Shown here piece after piece: positions 48,481-60,500 of a stretch of DNA of 64,000 nucleotides. Where the stretch lies: contig CM055907.1 of the NCBI GenBank assembly GCA_029582155.1, positions 28,908,432 through 28,972,431 on the forward strand. The letters run 5' to 3'. A program made the translations under genes and the position numbers. The notes under the pieces are model-generated. The model saw only the letters and a list, made by a program, of their open reading frames with translations. It was not told where the DNA came from and made no database searches. The stretch's first letter is position 1, and each line of letters opens with the position of its first letter. The stretch comes from Panopea generosa (Eukaryota; Mollusca; Bivalvia; Adapedonta; Hiatellidae).

Positions 48481-51095
48481 ATGTAACTATGTCTACACAT
48501 GTCATTATGTTTATTGCTTTCTCATAACATTGTCTGTTTGTCTATCTGTGACTTTGTAACTTGTTATATTGTCTATGTGTATCTTTGTGTACCTGTCACC
48601 TTGCCTTCCAGTAATTATGCTTGCATGTCATATTTTAACCTTTGTTCTGTCTACCTGTCCTGTCACATTATCAATTATTGTCTGTGTCTGCACATATTAC
48701 ATTGTCTACCTGTCACATTGTCTACCTGTCACATTGTCTACTTGTTGCATTGCTTGCCTGTCATAGTGTTTACCTGTCATGTAATCTCCATGTTACTATG
48801 TCCACACATGCCATGATGTCTACCTACTAGAATCACATGGTTTACCTATCATATTGTCTACCTATCACATTGTTTACCTGTCACATTTTCTACTTATCAC
48901 ATTGTTTACCTGTAAAATTGTCTATTAGTCACATTGTCTACCTGTCATATTGTCTACCTATTACTTTGTTTACCTGTCATATTGTCTACCTATCACATTG
49001 TTTTCCTGTCACATTTTCTACTTATCACATTGTTTACCTGTCAAATTGTCTATTAGTCACATTGTCTACCTGTCATATTGTCAACTCATCACATTGTTTA
49101 CCTGTCATATTGTCTACTCATCACATTGTTTACCTGTCATATTGTCTACCTATTACTTTGTTTACCTGTCATATTGTCTACCTATCACATTGTTTTCCTG
49201 TCATATTGTCTACTCATTACATTGTTTACCTGTCATATTGTCTACCTAACCTATTCTTAACCTTTTATATTGTCTAACTACTAGTACCACATTGTTTACC
49301 TGCCATAATGTCTACTTATCACATTGTTTACCATCACATTTTCTACACATTGTCTTATCACAGTTTTTACTGGTCTCATTGACTACCTATAACATTGTTT
49401 ACTTGTCACATTGTTCATCTGTCACACTGTTTACCTATCACATTGTTTACTTGTCATATTGTCTAGACCCTATCATATTGTTTACCTGTCATTGTCTACC
49501 TACTAGTATTACATTGTTTACCTGTCATACTGTCTACCTATCACATTGTTTACCTGTTATGTTTTCCATTAGTCACATTGTCTACCTGTCATATTGTCTA
49601 CCTATCTCATTGTTTACCTGTCATATTGTCTACCTATCACATTGTTTACTTATCTCATTGTCTACCTATCACATTGATTACTTGTCACATTGTTCATCTG
49701 TCACATTGTTTATCACATTGTTTACTTGTCATATTGTCTAGACCTATCTCATTGTTTACCTGTCATATCGTCTACCTATCACATTGTTTACTTATCTCAT
49801 TGTCTACCTATCACATTGATTACTTGTCACATTGTTCATCTGTCACATTGTTCATCTGTCACATTGTTTATCACATTGTTTACTTGTCATATTGTCTACC
49901 TACTAGTATCACAGTGTTTACCTGTCATATTGTCTACCTATCACATTATTTACCCGTCACGTTTTCTATTAGTCACATTGTCTACCTTTCACATTGTTCA
50001 TCTGTCATATTATCTACCTATCACATTGTTTGCTTGTCATATTGTCTAGACCTATCACATTGTTCACCTGTCATATTGTCTACCTACTAGTATCACAGTG
50101 TTTACCTGTCATACTGTCTACCTATCACATTATTTACCCGTCACGTTTTCTATTAGTCACATTGTCTACCTTTCACATTGTTCATCTGTCATATTATCTA
50201 CCTATCACATTGTTTGCTTGTCATATTGTCTAGACCTATCACATTGTTTACCTGTCACATTTTCTATTAGTCACATTGTCTACCTGTCATATTGTATACC
50301 TATCACATTGTTTACCTGTCATATTGTCTACCTATCACATTGTTCATCTGTCATATTGTCTCATTATCACATTGTTTACTTGTTATATTGTCTAGACCTA
50401 TCACATTGTTTACCTGTCATGTCATAATGTCTACCTATCACATTGTTTACCATCACATTTTCTTCTTGTCGCATTGTCTACCTTTTACATTGTTTACCTG
50501 TCATATTGTCTGCCTATCACATTGTTCATCTGTCATATTGTCTTCCTATCACATTGTTTACTTGTCACATTGTCTACCTATTACATTGTTTACCTGTCAA
50601 ATTGTCTACCTTCTAGTACCACATTGTTTACCTGTCACATTGTCTACCTATCACATTGTTTACCTGTAATAGTGTCTATCTATCACATTGTTTACCTGTT
50701 ATATTGTCTCTTAATCACATTGTTTACCATCACATTTTCTACTTGTCTCATTGTCTGCCTTTCACATTATTTACCTGTCACAATGTCTATGTATCACATT
50801 GTTCATCTGTCACATTGTCTACCAGCATATTGTTTACCTGTCATAGTGTCTACCTGTCTCATTGGTCATTTGTCATAGTGTCTACCTATCACATTGTTTA
50901 CCTGTCATATTGTCTACCTACTAGTATCACATTGTTGACCTGTCATATTGTCTATCTACTAGTACCACATTGTTGACCTGTCATATTGTCTACCTATCAC
51001 ATTGTTCATTCTGGCATATATTGTGTACCTATCACATGGTTTGCCTGTCACAATGTCTCCTTATCACTTTGTCTACTTATCACATTGTTTACCTG
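48480..51095. repeat. 31/32-bp derivative array
   Basis: Two alternating 15-16 bp modules, TCACATTGTTTACCTG and TCATATTGTCTACCTA, make a 31-32 bp unit. Occasional CTAGTA or GTCTAGACC inserts occur. The block at about 49894-50060 is duplicated at about 50082-50240. It is clearly derived from the same seed motif as the two arrays to its left. Confidence 0.93.
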
Positions 51096-51103
51096 TAACA
51101 TAA

Positions 51104-51335
51104 CATGATGACGTGTCGCGAGTAAGACCCACACCCGTACCTCAAAGGTCAAGGTCGCACTTTCAGTTTGTTTGATATTTCATGTTTGGTCTGTAACTTT
51201 GTCTTAAAATAGCTTGAAACAAGTGATCATCATATCATGATGTGTTACCTGCATTTTCGGGTAGAAATACCCAGACCTTGACATCAGATGTCAAGGTCAA
51301 GGTTACACAAAGGTCAAAGTCACACTCCAATGTAA
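51104..51335. repeat. Dispersed repeat rich in AGGTCA half-sites
   Basis: Contains AAAGGTCAAGGTCGCAC (near 51143), GTCAAGGTCAAGGTTACA (near 51290) and AAAGGTCAAAGTCACAC (near 51310). That gives several AGGTCA nuclear-receptor half-sites, including TCAAGGTCA extended sites. The two halves look like a diverged internal duplication (CGAGTAAGACCCACACCCGT versus CGGGTAGAAATACCCAGACC). Probably a transposon relic rather than a dedicated enhancer. Confidence 0.6.
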
Positions 51336-51593
51336 AAAAACCCATGAAATTGCTTGTCTAGTTTGAATTTTCAGTCCATTACTCTTGATATTCATGGATA
51401 CATTGCTGCCTATTATAAAACATATTGATATTTTTATAGACCATTTTGTGGGCATGTGACACTTACATGTACCAGTGACATTTCTTGTTTTTTGTCACTT
51501 TGGCAATTGTTCAGAAATCCCAGTTGGTGTTGGGATCTATTGTCTCCTGTTTTGGATCTGCCAGTACATTAACAAAGATTTTCTTCATTTCAG

Positions 51594-51678
51594 ACCAATG
51601 GACCTGGATCAGAGCTTCCTGTCAGAGTTGCCATTACAACAACGTCAGAAAGTCTGTAGACAGATTCGACAAAAGCAG
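51594..51678 (+). CDS. MYO16-like gene, first coding exon
   Basis: Acceptor TTCTTCATTTCAG ends at 51593 and donor GTACAG starts at 51679. The ATG is at 51598-51600, four bases into the exon, so at least one 5' UTR exon lies upstream. It encodes 27 residues, MDLDQSFLSELPLQQRQKV then CRQIRQKQ. From family knowledge, vertebrate myosin XVI begins with M-x-(I/L)-DQ-x-LLESLPL-QRQ and a basic helix ending in EQI, and the match covers the whole exon. The related PP1 regulatory subunits PPP1R16A/B have a similar basic N-terminal helix but a poorer match. It ends in phase 0 and continues at 53441. Myosin XVI is a cytoplasmic/nuclear myosin with N-terminal ankyrin repeats; none of the ankyrin or motor exons is in the window. 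Confidence 0.8.
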
Positions 51679-51724
51679 GTACAGAAATTTAACACATTCA
51701 GTTCTATGTATTGAGGAAAATATG

Positions 51725-51800
51725 CAATCAGTCTGAAACTCAAACCCATGACCTCTCATTGACAGGGTAAATGCTCTACCAACTAAGCTGATTGAACTTC
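51725..51800 (-). mobile_element. tRNA-like relic (SINE head or tRNA pseudogene)
   Basis: On the minus strand GCTTAGTTGGTAGAGCA (A-box/D-arm like) is followed by CATGGGTTTGAGTTTC (degenerate B box/T-arm). The spacing is right for a tRNA, but the acceptor and T stems pair poorly in canonical registers, so a functional tRNA is unlikely. Confidence 0.45.
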
Positions 51801-52082
51801 TGAAAAATATTTCTCTCTCCTAAAAGTTTATGGACACATCGTGACAATAACCTGCCCATAGATTTGAAATTTGTCGACAAATTTCTTTAGCAAATCTTAT
51901 GAATGTTTCTCAGAATACAGATGTCACAGTCCCACAATGGACTATATTGTAACAGTATAGGACAATTCTACAAATGACTCAAACATGTAACCTATAGCTG
52001 ATAGGTTTAACAGGTTATTTATAATAATTATAAACACTGTGACAATTATGATAGACCAGGAAACCTGAGTTTGACTATTCAG

Positions 52083-52335
52083 CTTTGGTTATCAAGATGT
52101 TACAGTGGTTGTCAAGAGGGAACATTTGGTTATCAAGATGTTACAGTGGTTGTCAAATGGGAACATTTGGTTATCAAGATGTTACAGTGGTTGTCAAATG
52201 GGAACATTTGGTTATCAAGATGTTACAGTGGTTGTCAAGTGGGAACATTTGGTTATCAAGATGTTACAGTGGTTGTCAAGTGGGAACATTTGGTTATCAA
52301 GATGTTACAGTGGTTGTCAAGTGAGAACATTTGGT
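52083..52335. repeat. 41-bp minisatellite, six copies
   Basis: Six nearly identical copies of GGTTATCAAGATGTTACAGT then GGTTGTCAA(G/A)TGGGAACATTT. The three overlapping + strand open frames are shadows, since 41 is not a multiple of three. Confidence 0.95.
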
Positions 52336-52479
52336 TTTATCCACTGATACACGTAATTACTATATCAAGACAGTATTAGTAGCCTTATAAAAATTCTAAA
52401 AGTAATCAAAATTAGCCCTACATATTGCTTTAAAGAATTAGAGTATTATATGGTCAATAGTCTTAAGTGTAACACCACA

Positions 52480-52615
52480 GGGGTTGTCTAGTGGTATGGT
52501 AAATTGTCCATCTTGCATAGAAAGGTCATTGGTTTGATCCCTGGCTGGGTATTACCAAATATTTAAGAAATGGTACAAGAAGCTGCCTGGTTGGCATTAA
52601 AGAAGCAATTCTAAA
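52480..52615 (+). mobile_element. Truncated SINE family B copy
   Basis: Head with TTGTCTAGTGGTA (near 52484) and GGTTTGATCC (52531-52540). The body GGGTATTACCAAATATTTAA, GAAATGGTACAAGAAGCTGC matches the SINE at 3449-3755 through its AGAAGC-TCCT region. The 3' domain and tail are missing, replaced by unrelated sequence with AGACCAAATTTGGTAAATCC. Confidence 0.7.
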
Positions 52616-52872
52616 TTTGCTGTCATAGACGGATATAGGGAGATAGGGAGTCGCAGGTAGTCAAATTATGAATAACCAGATTATTGTAATACACAACTGT
52701 AGACCAAATTTGGTAAATCCAGGCCTAACAGTTTCTGAGAGACAAAGCTGAATTTTATAACTTGAGTTGAAATGTGTAAAAGGGAATTTATCAGAATTAT
52801 TCAAAATTTCCTATATACATTTTTCTTCAATATATCATGTCTAAATAAACTTACAAAACAATAGCTATTTAA

Positions 52873-53280
52873 ACATGCCAAAATAATATATTGGAAAGGG
52901 ACTTCATAACTTGTGCTACATACCTAGGTTAGACTAAAATAGATTTCTTGCTTAAAATTGCATTATATTTTGTGATGTATTAAATGGGTCAAGTGATTTC
53001 ATTTTGACAGATACACATAATAAAAATTGTTTCATCTTAGAAAAAGTCCCAAGATGATGTGAAGATCATCAATCAATAGTTCTAGTTTTAAAATGGGGAT
53101 TTTGTTTTAAGTTTACCACTCTGATTTAGATATTGACTTTGTCATGTTTTGGTGGATTTAACATACCAAACCATGTAGATTTTATTTATCAATGATAATG
53201 AGATGCTTTTTATCCATTTCAAAAATAATTTATTTCTAAGATATTTTTAGCATTTTTCCTGATATACTTCCTTTAAAGTT
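52873..53280 (+). repeat. Dispersed repeat, copy 2
   Basis: Aligns in block order with 33745-34022 (AACATGCCAAAATAATATAT, TTGTTTCATCTTAGAAAAAG, AAGTTTACCACTCTGATTTA, AACATACCAAACCATG, AATGATAATGAGATGCTTTT). It is longer because of an extra ~130 bp after the first block. Confidence 0.7.
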
Positions 53281-53440
53281 GCCGTTGGAAATGTAACACA
53301 GGTATCATTTTTATCTTTGAAAAGCTGACTCATGAACGACTGTAAACTAATATGTTCCAAAAGCTTAGTTCAGCTTAAGGCAATTAAATAAATATTCATA
53401 TTAATAAATACACATTTGTATTATAAATAATTTTTCACAG

Positions 53441-53585
53441 ATTGAGAAATATTTTGAGTTTGACAAATCTGACCGTGGGAGGGAGATACGGACAGAACGT
53501 GGGAAGAACAAGTGTGACACACAAGTCCATTACCCTACAGATTATGTGTTACAGGATGCCGTGGATAGATTTGATGACAGGGAAG
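53441..53585 (+). CDS. MYO16-like gene, second coding exon
   Basis: 145-nt exon between TTTTTCACAG and donor GTTAGT (53586). It enters in phase 0, compatible with the first exon, and leaves in phase 1. It encodes residues 28-75: IEKYFEFDKSDRGREIRTER, GKNKCDTQVHYPTDYV, LQDAVDRFDDRE, with a trailing G. In the myosin XVI / MYPT-related family this segment precedes the first ankyrin repeat. It carries a PP1-docking RVxF-type motif (KVHF in the vertebrate protein, from memory) followed by LQDA-(I/V)...DD-(K/R)-E-V. Here the docking position reads QVHY (residues 55-58). The next exon should start with TN to complete Val and encode an ankyrin repeat. It is not found before the window ends, so the following intron exceeds 10.4 kb. 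Confidence 0.82.
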
Positions 53586-54159
53586 GTTAGTACCAGTAGT
53601 AGTACAGTAAACTTTTCACAGCTTTACTATTCTTTCCGTAAAAAATAGTTCTAAGTGTGACATATTGCAGGTCTCCATGGACCTGTTTGATGATAAGTAG
53701 CTCAATTTTAAAGGAAAGAAAGAGCTATTATACTCACTTGTGCATCCACGTTGTTTTTTTTAAGTTTTCTTAGAATACCCATATATCAACTTTGATGTGA
53801 GTGTTCGCTACCATAAAGGTGACTCAAGGGGTCAAACTCCATTTTGATTTTAGGCCGAATATGACCCCTTATATACTTAGAAAATCCAATTAAAGTTTGT
53901 TAGCAAGGTTGTATCTCAATAACCACTACCAATACATCAATGAAACTTTACATGACTGTGTCTCGATTACCATAAAAGGGATGCAAGAGAACACTATTAT
54001 ATTAGTGGGATAACTCTGTTTTAGTTTTAGACATAATTATGGCCCTTATCCTTACAAATTTGTAAAGAGTTTTTGGCAAATTCAAACCTTGCCTTACATA
54101 AATGACACTTTACATGTCTTCATTACCATCAAAGGAATTACTGAAAACCTGCCATTCAT
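53586..54159 (+). other. Start of intron 2, containing a diverged dispersed repeat
   Basis: From about 53760 it resembles a widespread mollusc repeat with TACCATAAAGGTGACTCAAG, AATATGACCCCTTATATACT, TAGAAAATCCAATTAAAGTT and AATGAAACTTTACATG. The last block recurs in diverged form near 54100. No exon. Confidence 0.45.
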
Positions 54160-55383
54160 TTGAACAACACAGTTAATTTTTACTCAAAATGGTTTTATGG
54201 TTCAGTTGAACAACACAGTGATTGCTTATTGACAACCCATCTTATCAGTTGAACAACACAGTGAACATTTATTGAAAACCCATCTTATCAGTTGAACAAC
54301 ACAGTGAACTTTTACTGTTACTGAAAACCCATCTTATCAGTTGAACAACACAGTGAACATACGTTTACTCAAAACCCATCTTATCAGATGAACAACACAG
54401 TGAATGTTCACTGAAAACCCATCATTCAGATGAACAACACAGTGAACGTTTAATGAAAATCCATCATTCAGTTGAACAACACAGTGAACGTTTACTGAAA
54501 ACCCATCATTCAGATGATCAACACCGTGAACGTTTAATGAAAATCCATCGTTCAGTTGAACAACAAAATAAATGTTTATTGAAAACCCATCTTATCAGTT
54601 GAACAACACAGTGAATGTCTACTGAAAACCCATCTTATCAGTTAAACAACACAGTGAACATTTACTCTTACTGAAAACCCATCGTTCAGTTGAACAACAC
54701 AGTGAATGTTTGCTGAAAACCCCTCGTTCAGTTGAACAAAACAATGAACATTTACTGAAAACCCATCATTCAGTTGAACAATACAGTGTACATTTACTCT
54801 TACTGAAAACCCATCATTCAGTTGAACAACATGATGAATGTTTACTGAAAACCCATCATTCAGATGAACAACACAGTGAACGTTTAATGAAAATCCATCG
54901 TTCAGTTGAACAACAAAATAAATGTTTATTGAAAACCCATCTTATCAGTTGAACAACACAGTGAATTTCTACTGAAAACCCATCTTATCAGTTGAACAAC
55001 ACAGTGAACATTTACTCTTACTGAAAACCCATCATTCAGTTGAACAACACAGTGAATGTTTGCTGAAAACCCCTCGTTCTGTTGAACAAAACAATGAACA
55101 TTTACTGAAAACCCATCTTATCAGTTGAACAACACAGTGTACATTTACTCTTACTGAAAACCCATCATTCAGTAGAACAACACGGTGAATGTTTACTGAA
55201 AATCCATTATTCTGATGAACATCACACGGTGAACGTTTACTGAAAGCCCATTGTTCAGTTGAACAACACGGTGAACGTTTACTGAAAACCCATCTTATCA
55301 GTTGAACAACACAGTGAACGTTTACTCTTACTGAAAACCCTTCATTCAGTTAAACAACACAGTGAATGTTTATTGAAAACCCA

Positions 55384-55560
55384 TTTTCAAGGATGGTTAT
55401 GTTTATGAGGAGGTTATATCAATAAATCTGTACGGTAACATGTGTTTTTATTTCTGATGTTGCATGAACATACATTAAACTTAAATACTGGGAAGTTCCA
55501 TAAAACCTATCCATAGGAAAAATGTGACAAAAACTATAGCAATTGTCTTTAAGTTGAACA
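55384..55560 (+). repeat. Spacer segment, copy 1
   Basis: ~175-bp non-minisatellite segment starting TTTCAAGGATGGTTATGTTT and ending ACTATAGCAATTGTCTTTAA. Nearly identical to 57406-57580. Confidence 0.9.
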
Positions 55561-57019
55561 ACACAATGAACATTTACTGAAAACCCATCGTTCAGTTGAA
55601 CAAAACAGGGAATGTTTACTGAAAACCCATCAAGTTGGACAACAGAGTGAATGTTTACTGAAAACCCATCAAGATGAAAAACAGAGTGAATGTTTACTGA
55701 AAACTCATCATATAGTTGAACAACACAGGTGAATATTTACTTAAAATTCATCATTAACGTGAACAACACTATAAACGTTCACAGAAAACCCCTCGTTCAG
55801 TTGAACAACACAGTGAACGTTTACTGAAAATTCATTATAAAGTTGAACAACACAATAAACGTTTACTGAAAACCCCTCGTTCAGTTGAACAACTCAGTGA
55901 ACGTTTACTGAAAAGCCATCGTTCAGTTGAACAACACAATAAACATTTACTGAAAACCCCTCATTCAGTTGAACAACACCGTGAATTTTTACTGAATACA
56001 CATCATGTAGTTGAACAACACAGTGAACATTTACTGAAAACCCATTATTCAGTAGAACAACACGGTGAATGCTTACTGAAAACCCATCATTCAGTTGAAC
56101 ATCACGGTGAACGTTTACTGAAAACCCATATTATCAGTTGAACAACACTGTTACTGAAAACCCATCATTCAGTTGAACAACACAGTGAATGTTTACTGAA
56201 AACCCATCATTCAGTTGAACATCACGGCGAACGTTTACTGAAAACCCATATTATCAGTTGAACAACAAAGTGAACGTTTACTGAAAACCCATCATTCAGT
56301 TGAACAACAAAGAGAATGTTTACTGAAAATCTCTAGTTCAGTTGAACAACACAGTGAATGTTTATTGAAAACCCATCATTCAGTTGAACAACACAGTGAT
56401 ATTTATTGAAAACCCATCAAGTTGGACAACAGAGTGAATGTTTACTGAAAACCCATCAAGATGAACAACAGAGTGAATGTTTACTGAAAACTCATCATAT
56501 AGTTGAACAACACAGGTGAATATTTACTTAAAATTTATCATTAAGTTGAACAACACTATAAACGTTCACAGAAAACCACTAGTTCAGTTGAACAACACAG
56601 TGAACGTTTACTGAAAATTCATTATAAAGTTGAACAACACAATAAACGTTTACTGAAAACCCCTCGTTCAGTTGAACAACTCAGTGAACGTTTACTGAAA
56701 AGCCATCGTTCAGTTGAACAACACAATAAACGTTTACTGAAAACCCCTCATTCAGTTGAACAACACCGTGAATGTTTACTGAATACACATCATGTAGTTG
56801 AACAACACATTGAACATTTACTGAAAACCCATTATTCAGTAGAACAACACGGTGAATGCTTACTGATAACACATCATTCAGTTGAACATCATGGTGAACG
56901 TTTACTGAAAACCCATATTATCAGTTGAACAACACTGTTACTGAAAACCCATCATTCAGTTGAACAACGCAGTGAATGTTTACTGGAAACCCATTATTCA
57001 GTTGAACAACACAGTGAAT

Positions 57020-57405
57020 GTTTAATTTTGCAACTGCAGTTCATTTGACAATAGCATTCTTTAATAGCTTTTTATTCCCAAATTACACAGTAAAGTGTAT
57101 ATTTTATTTTGATTGTCATTAGAATAGGTACATGTATCAGAGAGTATTTTGTGAGGTTTTAAGCAAAATTTATTCATACGCTATTATCAAAATATTTAAA
57201 AAAAACTGCTATATTTTTATCACAAAATTGACACTGCCAAAATTATTTTGTTTTTAAAACCCTAACAATTAAATTCAAGCTTATAATTATCATTTGCATG
57301 AAAATTAATATTATATGCAAGCATATATTATGTAATAGTTTTAATTAAATACTAGATGTAAATAATTTTAAATATTTTTTTCGCATTGCATATTAAATCT
57401 CCAAC
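57020..57405. other. AT-rich unique spacer within the minisatellite
   Basis: About 385 bp of AT-rich sequence without units or exon signals, immediately before the second spacer copy. Confidence 0.6.
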
Positions 57406-57580
57406 TTTCAAGGACGGGTATGTTTATGAGGAGGTTATACCAATAAATCTGTACGGTAACATGTGTTTTTATTTCTGATGTTGCATGAACATACATTAAA
57501 CTTAAATACTGGGAAGTTTCATAAAATCTATCCATAGGAAAAATGTGACAAAAACTATAGCAATCGTCTTTACGTTGAAC
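57406..57580 (+). repeat. Spacer segment, copy 2
   Basis: Second copy of the 55384-55560 segment with about six substitutions. The pair implies a ~2-kb block duplication inside the minisatellite. Confidence 0.9.
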
Positions 57581-60500
57581 AACACAATGAACATTTACTG
57601 AAAACCGATCGTTCAGTTGAACAACACAGTGAACATTTACTGAAAACTCCTCGTTCAGTTGAACAACACAATGACCATTTACTGAAAACCCCTCATTCAG
57701 TTGAACAACACAATGAACATTTACTGAAAACCCATCGTTCAGTTGAACAACACATTGAACATTTACTGAAAACTCCTCGTTCAGTTGAACAACACAATGA
57801 CCATTTACTGAAAACCCCTCATTCAGTTGAACAACACAGTGAACATTTACTGAAAACTCATTATTCAGTTGAACAACATGGTTAGCATTTACTGAAAATC
57901 CATTATTCAGTTGGATAACATTGTGTATGTTTACTGAAAACCCATCATTCAGTTTAACAACACGGTGAATTTTTATTGAAAACCCATCTTATCAGTTGAA
58001 TAACACAGTGAACGTTTACTGAAAACCCATCATTCAGTTGAACAACACAGTCAACGTTTACTGGAAATCACCATTAAGTTGAACAACACAATAAACATTT
58101 ACTGAAAACTCATCATTCAGTTGAACAATACAGGTGAATATTTACTAAAAATTCATCATTAAGTTGAACAATACTATAAACGTTTACTGAAAACCACTCG
58201 TTCAGTTGAACAACACAGCGAACGTTTACTGAAAATTCATCATTAAGTTGAACAACACAATTAATGTTTACTGAAAACCCTTCGTTCAGTTGAACAACAC
58301 AGTGAAAGTTTACTGAAAATCCCTCGTTCTGTTGAACAACACAGTGAATGTTTACTAAAAGCACATCATTCAGTTGAACAACACAGTGAACCTTTACTGA
58401 AAACCCATCATTCAATTGAACAACACAGTGAACGTTTACTGTAAACCCATTTTTCAGTTGAACAACATGGTGATTATTTACTGAAAACCCCTCGTTCAGT
58501 TGAACAACACAGTGAATGTTTACAGAAAACCCATTATTCAGTTGAACAACACAGTAAACATTTACTGAAAACCCATCGTTCCGTTGAACAACACAGTGAA
58601 TGTTTACTAAAAGTACATCATTCAGTTGAACAACACAGTGAACCTTTACTGAAAACCCATCATTCAATTGAACAACACAGTGAACGTTTACTGTAAACCC
58701 ATTTTTCAGTTGAACAACATGGTGATTATTTACTGAAAACCCCTCGTTCAGTTGAACAACACAGTGAATGTTTACAGAAAACCCATTATTCAGTTGAACA
58801 ACACAGTGAACGTTTACTGAAAACCCATCATTCAGTTGAACAACACAATAGATGTTTACTGAAAACCACTCGTTCAGTTGAACAACACACTGGTTGTTTA
58901 CTAAAAATGCATCATTCAGTTGAACAACATGGTGAATGTTTACTGAAAACCCATTATTCAGTTGAACAACACAGTGAATGTTTACTGAAAATCCATCTAA
59001 TCAGTTGAACAACACAGTGAACATTTACTCTAAATAAAAACCCATCATTCAGTTGAACAATACAGTGAATGTTTACTGAAAACCCCTTGTTCAGTAGAAC
59101 AACACGGTGAATGTTTACTGAAAATCCATTATTCGGTTGAACAACACAGTGAAAATTTACTGAAAACCCATCGTTCAGTTGAACAACACGGTGAATGTTT
59201 ACTGAAAACACATCATTCAGTTGAACAACACATCGAACGTTCACTGAAAACCCATTATTCAGTAGAACAACACGGTGAATGTTTACTGAAAACCCATCAT
59301 TCAGTTGACTAACACAGTGAATGTTTACTGAAAATCCATTATTTGGTTGAACAACACGGTGAACATTTACTGAAAACCTATTATTCAGTAGAACAACACC
59401 ATGAATGTTTACTGAAAACCCATCATTCAGTTGAACAACACGGTGAATGTTTACTGAAAACACATCATTCAGTTGAACATCACAGTGAATGTTTACTGAA
59501 AACCCATTATTCGGTTAAACAACACAGTGAAAATTTACTCTTACTAAAAACCCATCATTCAGTTGAACAACACAGTGAATGTTTGCTGAAAACCCCTCGT
59601 TCAGTTGAAAAACACAGTGAACGTTTACTAAAAACCCATCTTATCAGTTGAACAACACAGTGAATGTTTACTGAAAACCCAGCATTCAGTTGAACAACAA
59701 ACTGAACGTTAATTGAAAACCCATCAAGATGAACAACAGAGTGAATGTTTACTGAAAACTCATCATATAGTTGAACAACACAGGTGAATATTTACTTAAA
59801 ATTCATCATTAAGTTGAACAACACTATAAACGTTCACAGAAAACCCCTCGTTCAGTTGAACAACACAGTGAACGTTTACTGAAAATTCATTATAAAGTTG
59901 AACAACACAATAAACATTAACTGAAAACCCCTCGTTCAGTTGAACAACTCAGTGAACGACTAAAAACCCATCGTTCAGTTGAACAACAAAATAAACGTTT
60001 ACTGAAAACCCCTCGTTCAGTTGAACAACAAAATAAACGTTTACTGAAAACCCCTCGTTCAGTTGAACAACAAAATAAACGTTTACTGAAAACCCCTCGT
60101 TCAGTTGAACAACACGGTGAATGTTTACTGAAAACCCATCATTCAGTTTAACAACATGGTGAATGTTTATTGAAAAACCATCTGATCAGTTGAATAGCAC
60201 AGTGAATGTTGACTGAAAACCCATCATTCACTTGAAAAACACAGTGAACGTTTACTGGAAATCATCATTAAGTTGAACATTACAATAAACGTTTACTTAA
60301 AACTCATCATTCATTTGAACAACACAGTGAATGTTTACTGAAAATTCATCATTAAATTAAACAACACAATTATCATTTACTGAAAACCCCTCGTTCAGTT
60401 GAACAACACAGTGAACGTTTACTGAAAATCCCTCGTTCTGTTAAACAACACAGTGAACATTTACTGAAAGCCCATTGTTCAGTTGAACAACACAGTGAAT

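Larger units (their letters stand above)
51679..53440 (+). other. Intron 1 (after first coding exon) of the MYO16-like gene
   Basis: Bounded by GTACAG and TTTTTCACAG. It contains a tRNA-like relic, a 41-bp minisatellite, a SINE B fragment and a dispersed repeat copy, each listed separately. Confidence 0.75.

Noticed and set aside
55384-57580. Pair of mutually exclusive mini-exons (FKDGYVYEEVIPINLYG) in the MYO16-like intron
   Set aside because: AG and GTAACA flank a 43-nt open stretch, but in the phase required by the preceding exon it hits TGA. Composition and duplication fit a minisatellite spacer.
58113-58667. 184-codon minus-strand repeat ORF
   Set aside because: 42-bp minisatellite shadow; the complementary strand is open as well.
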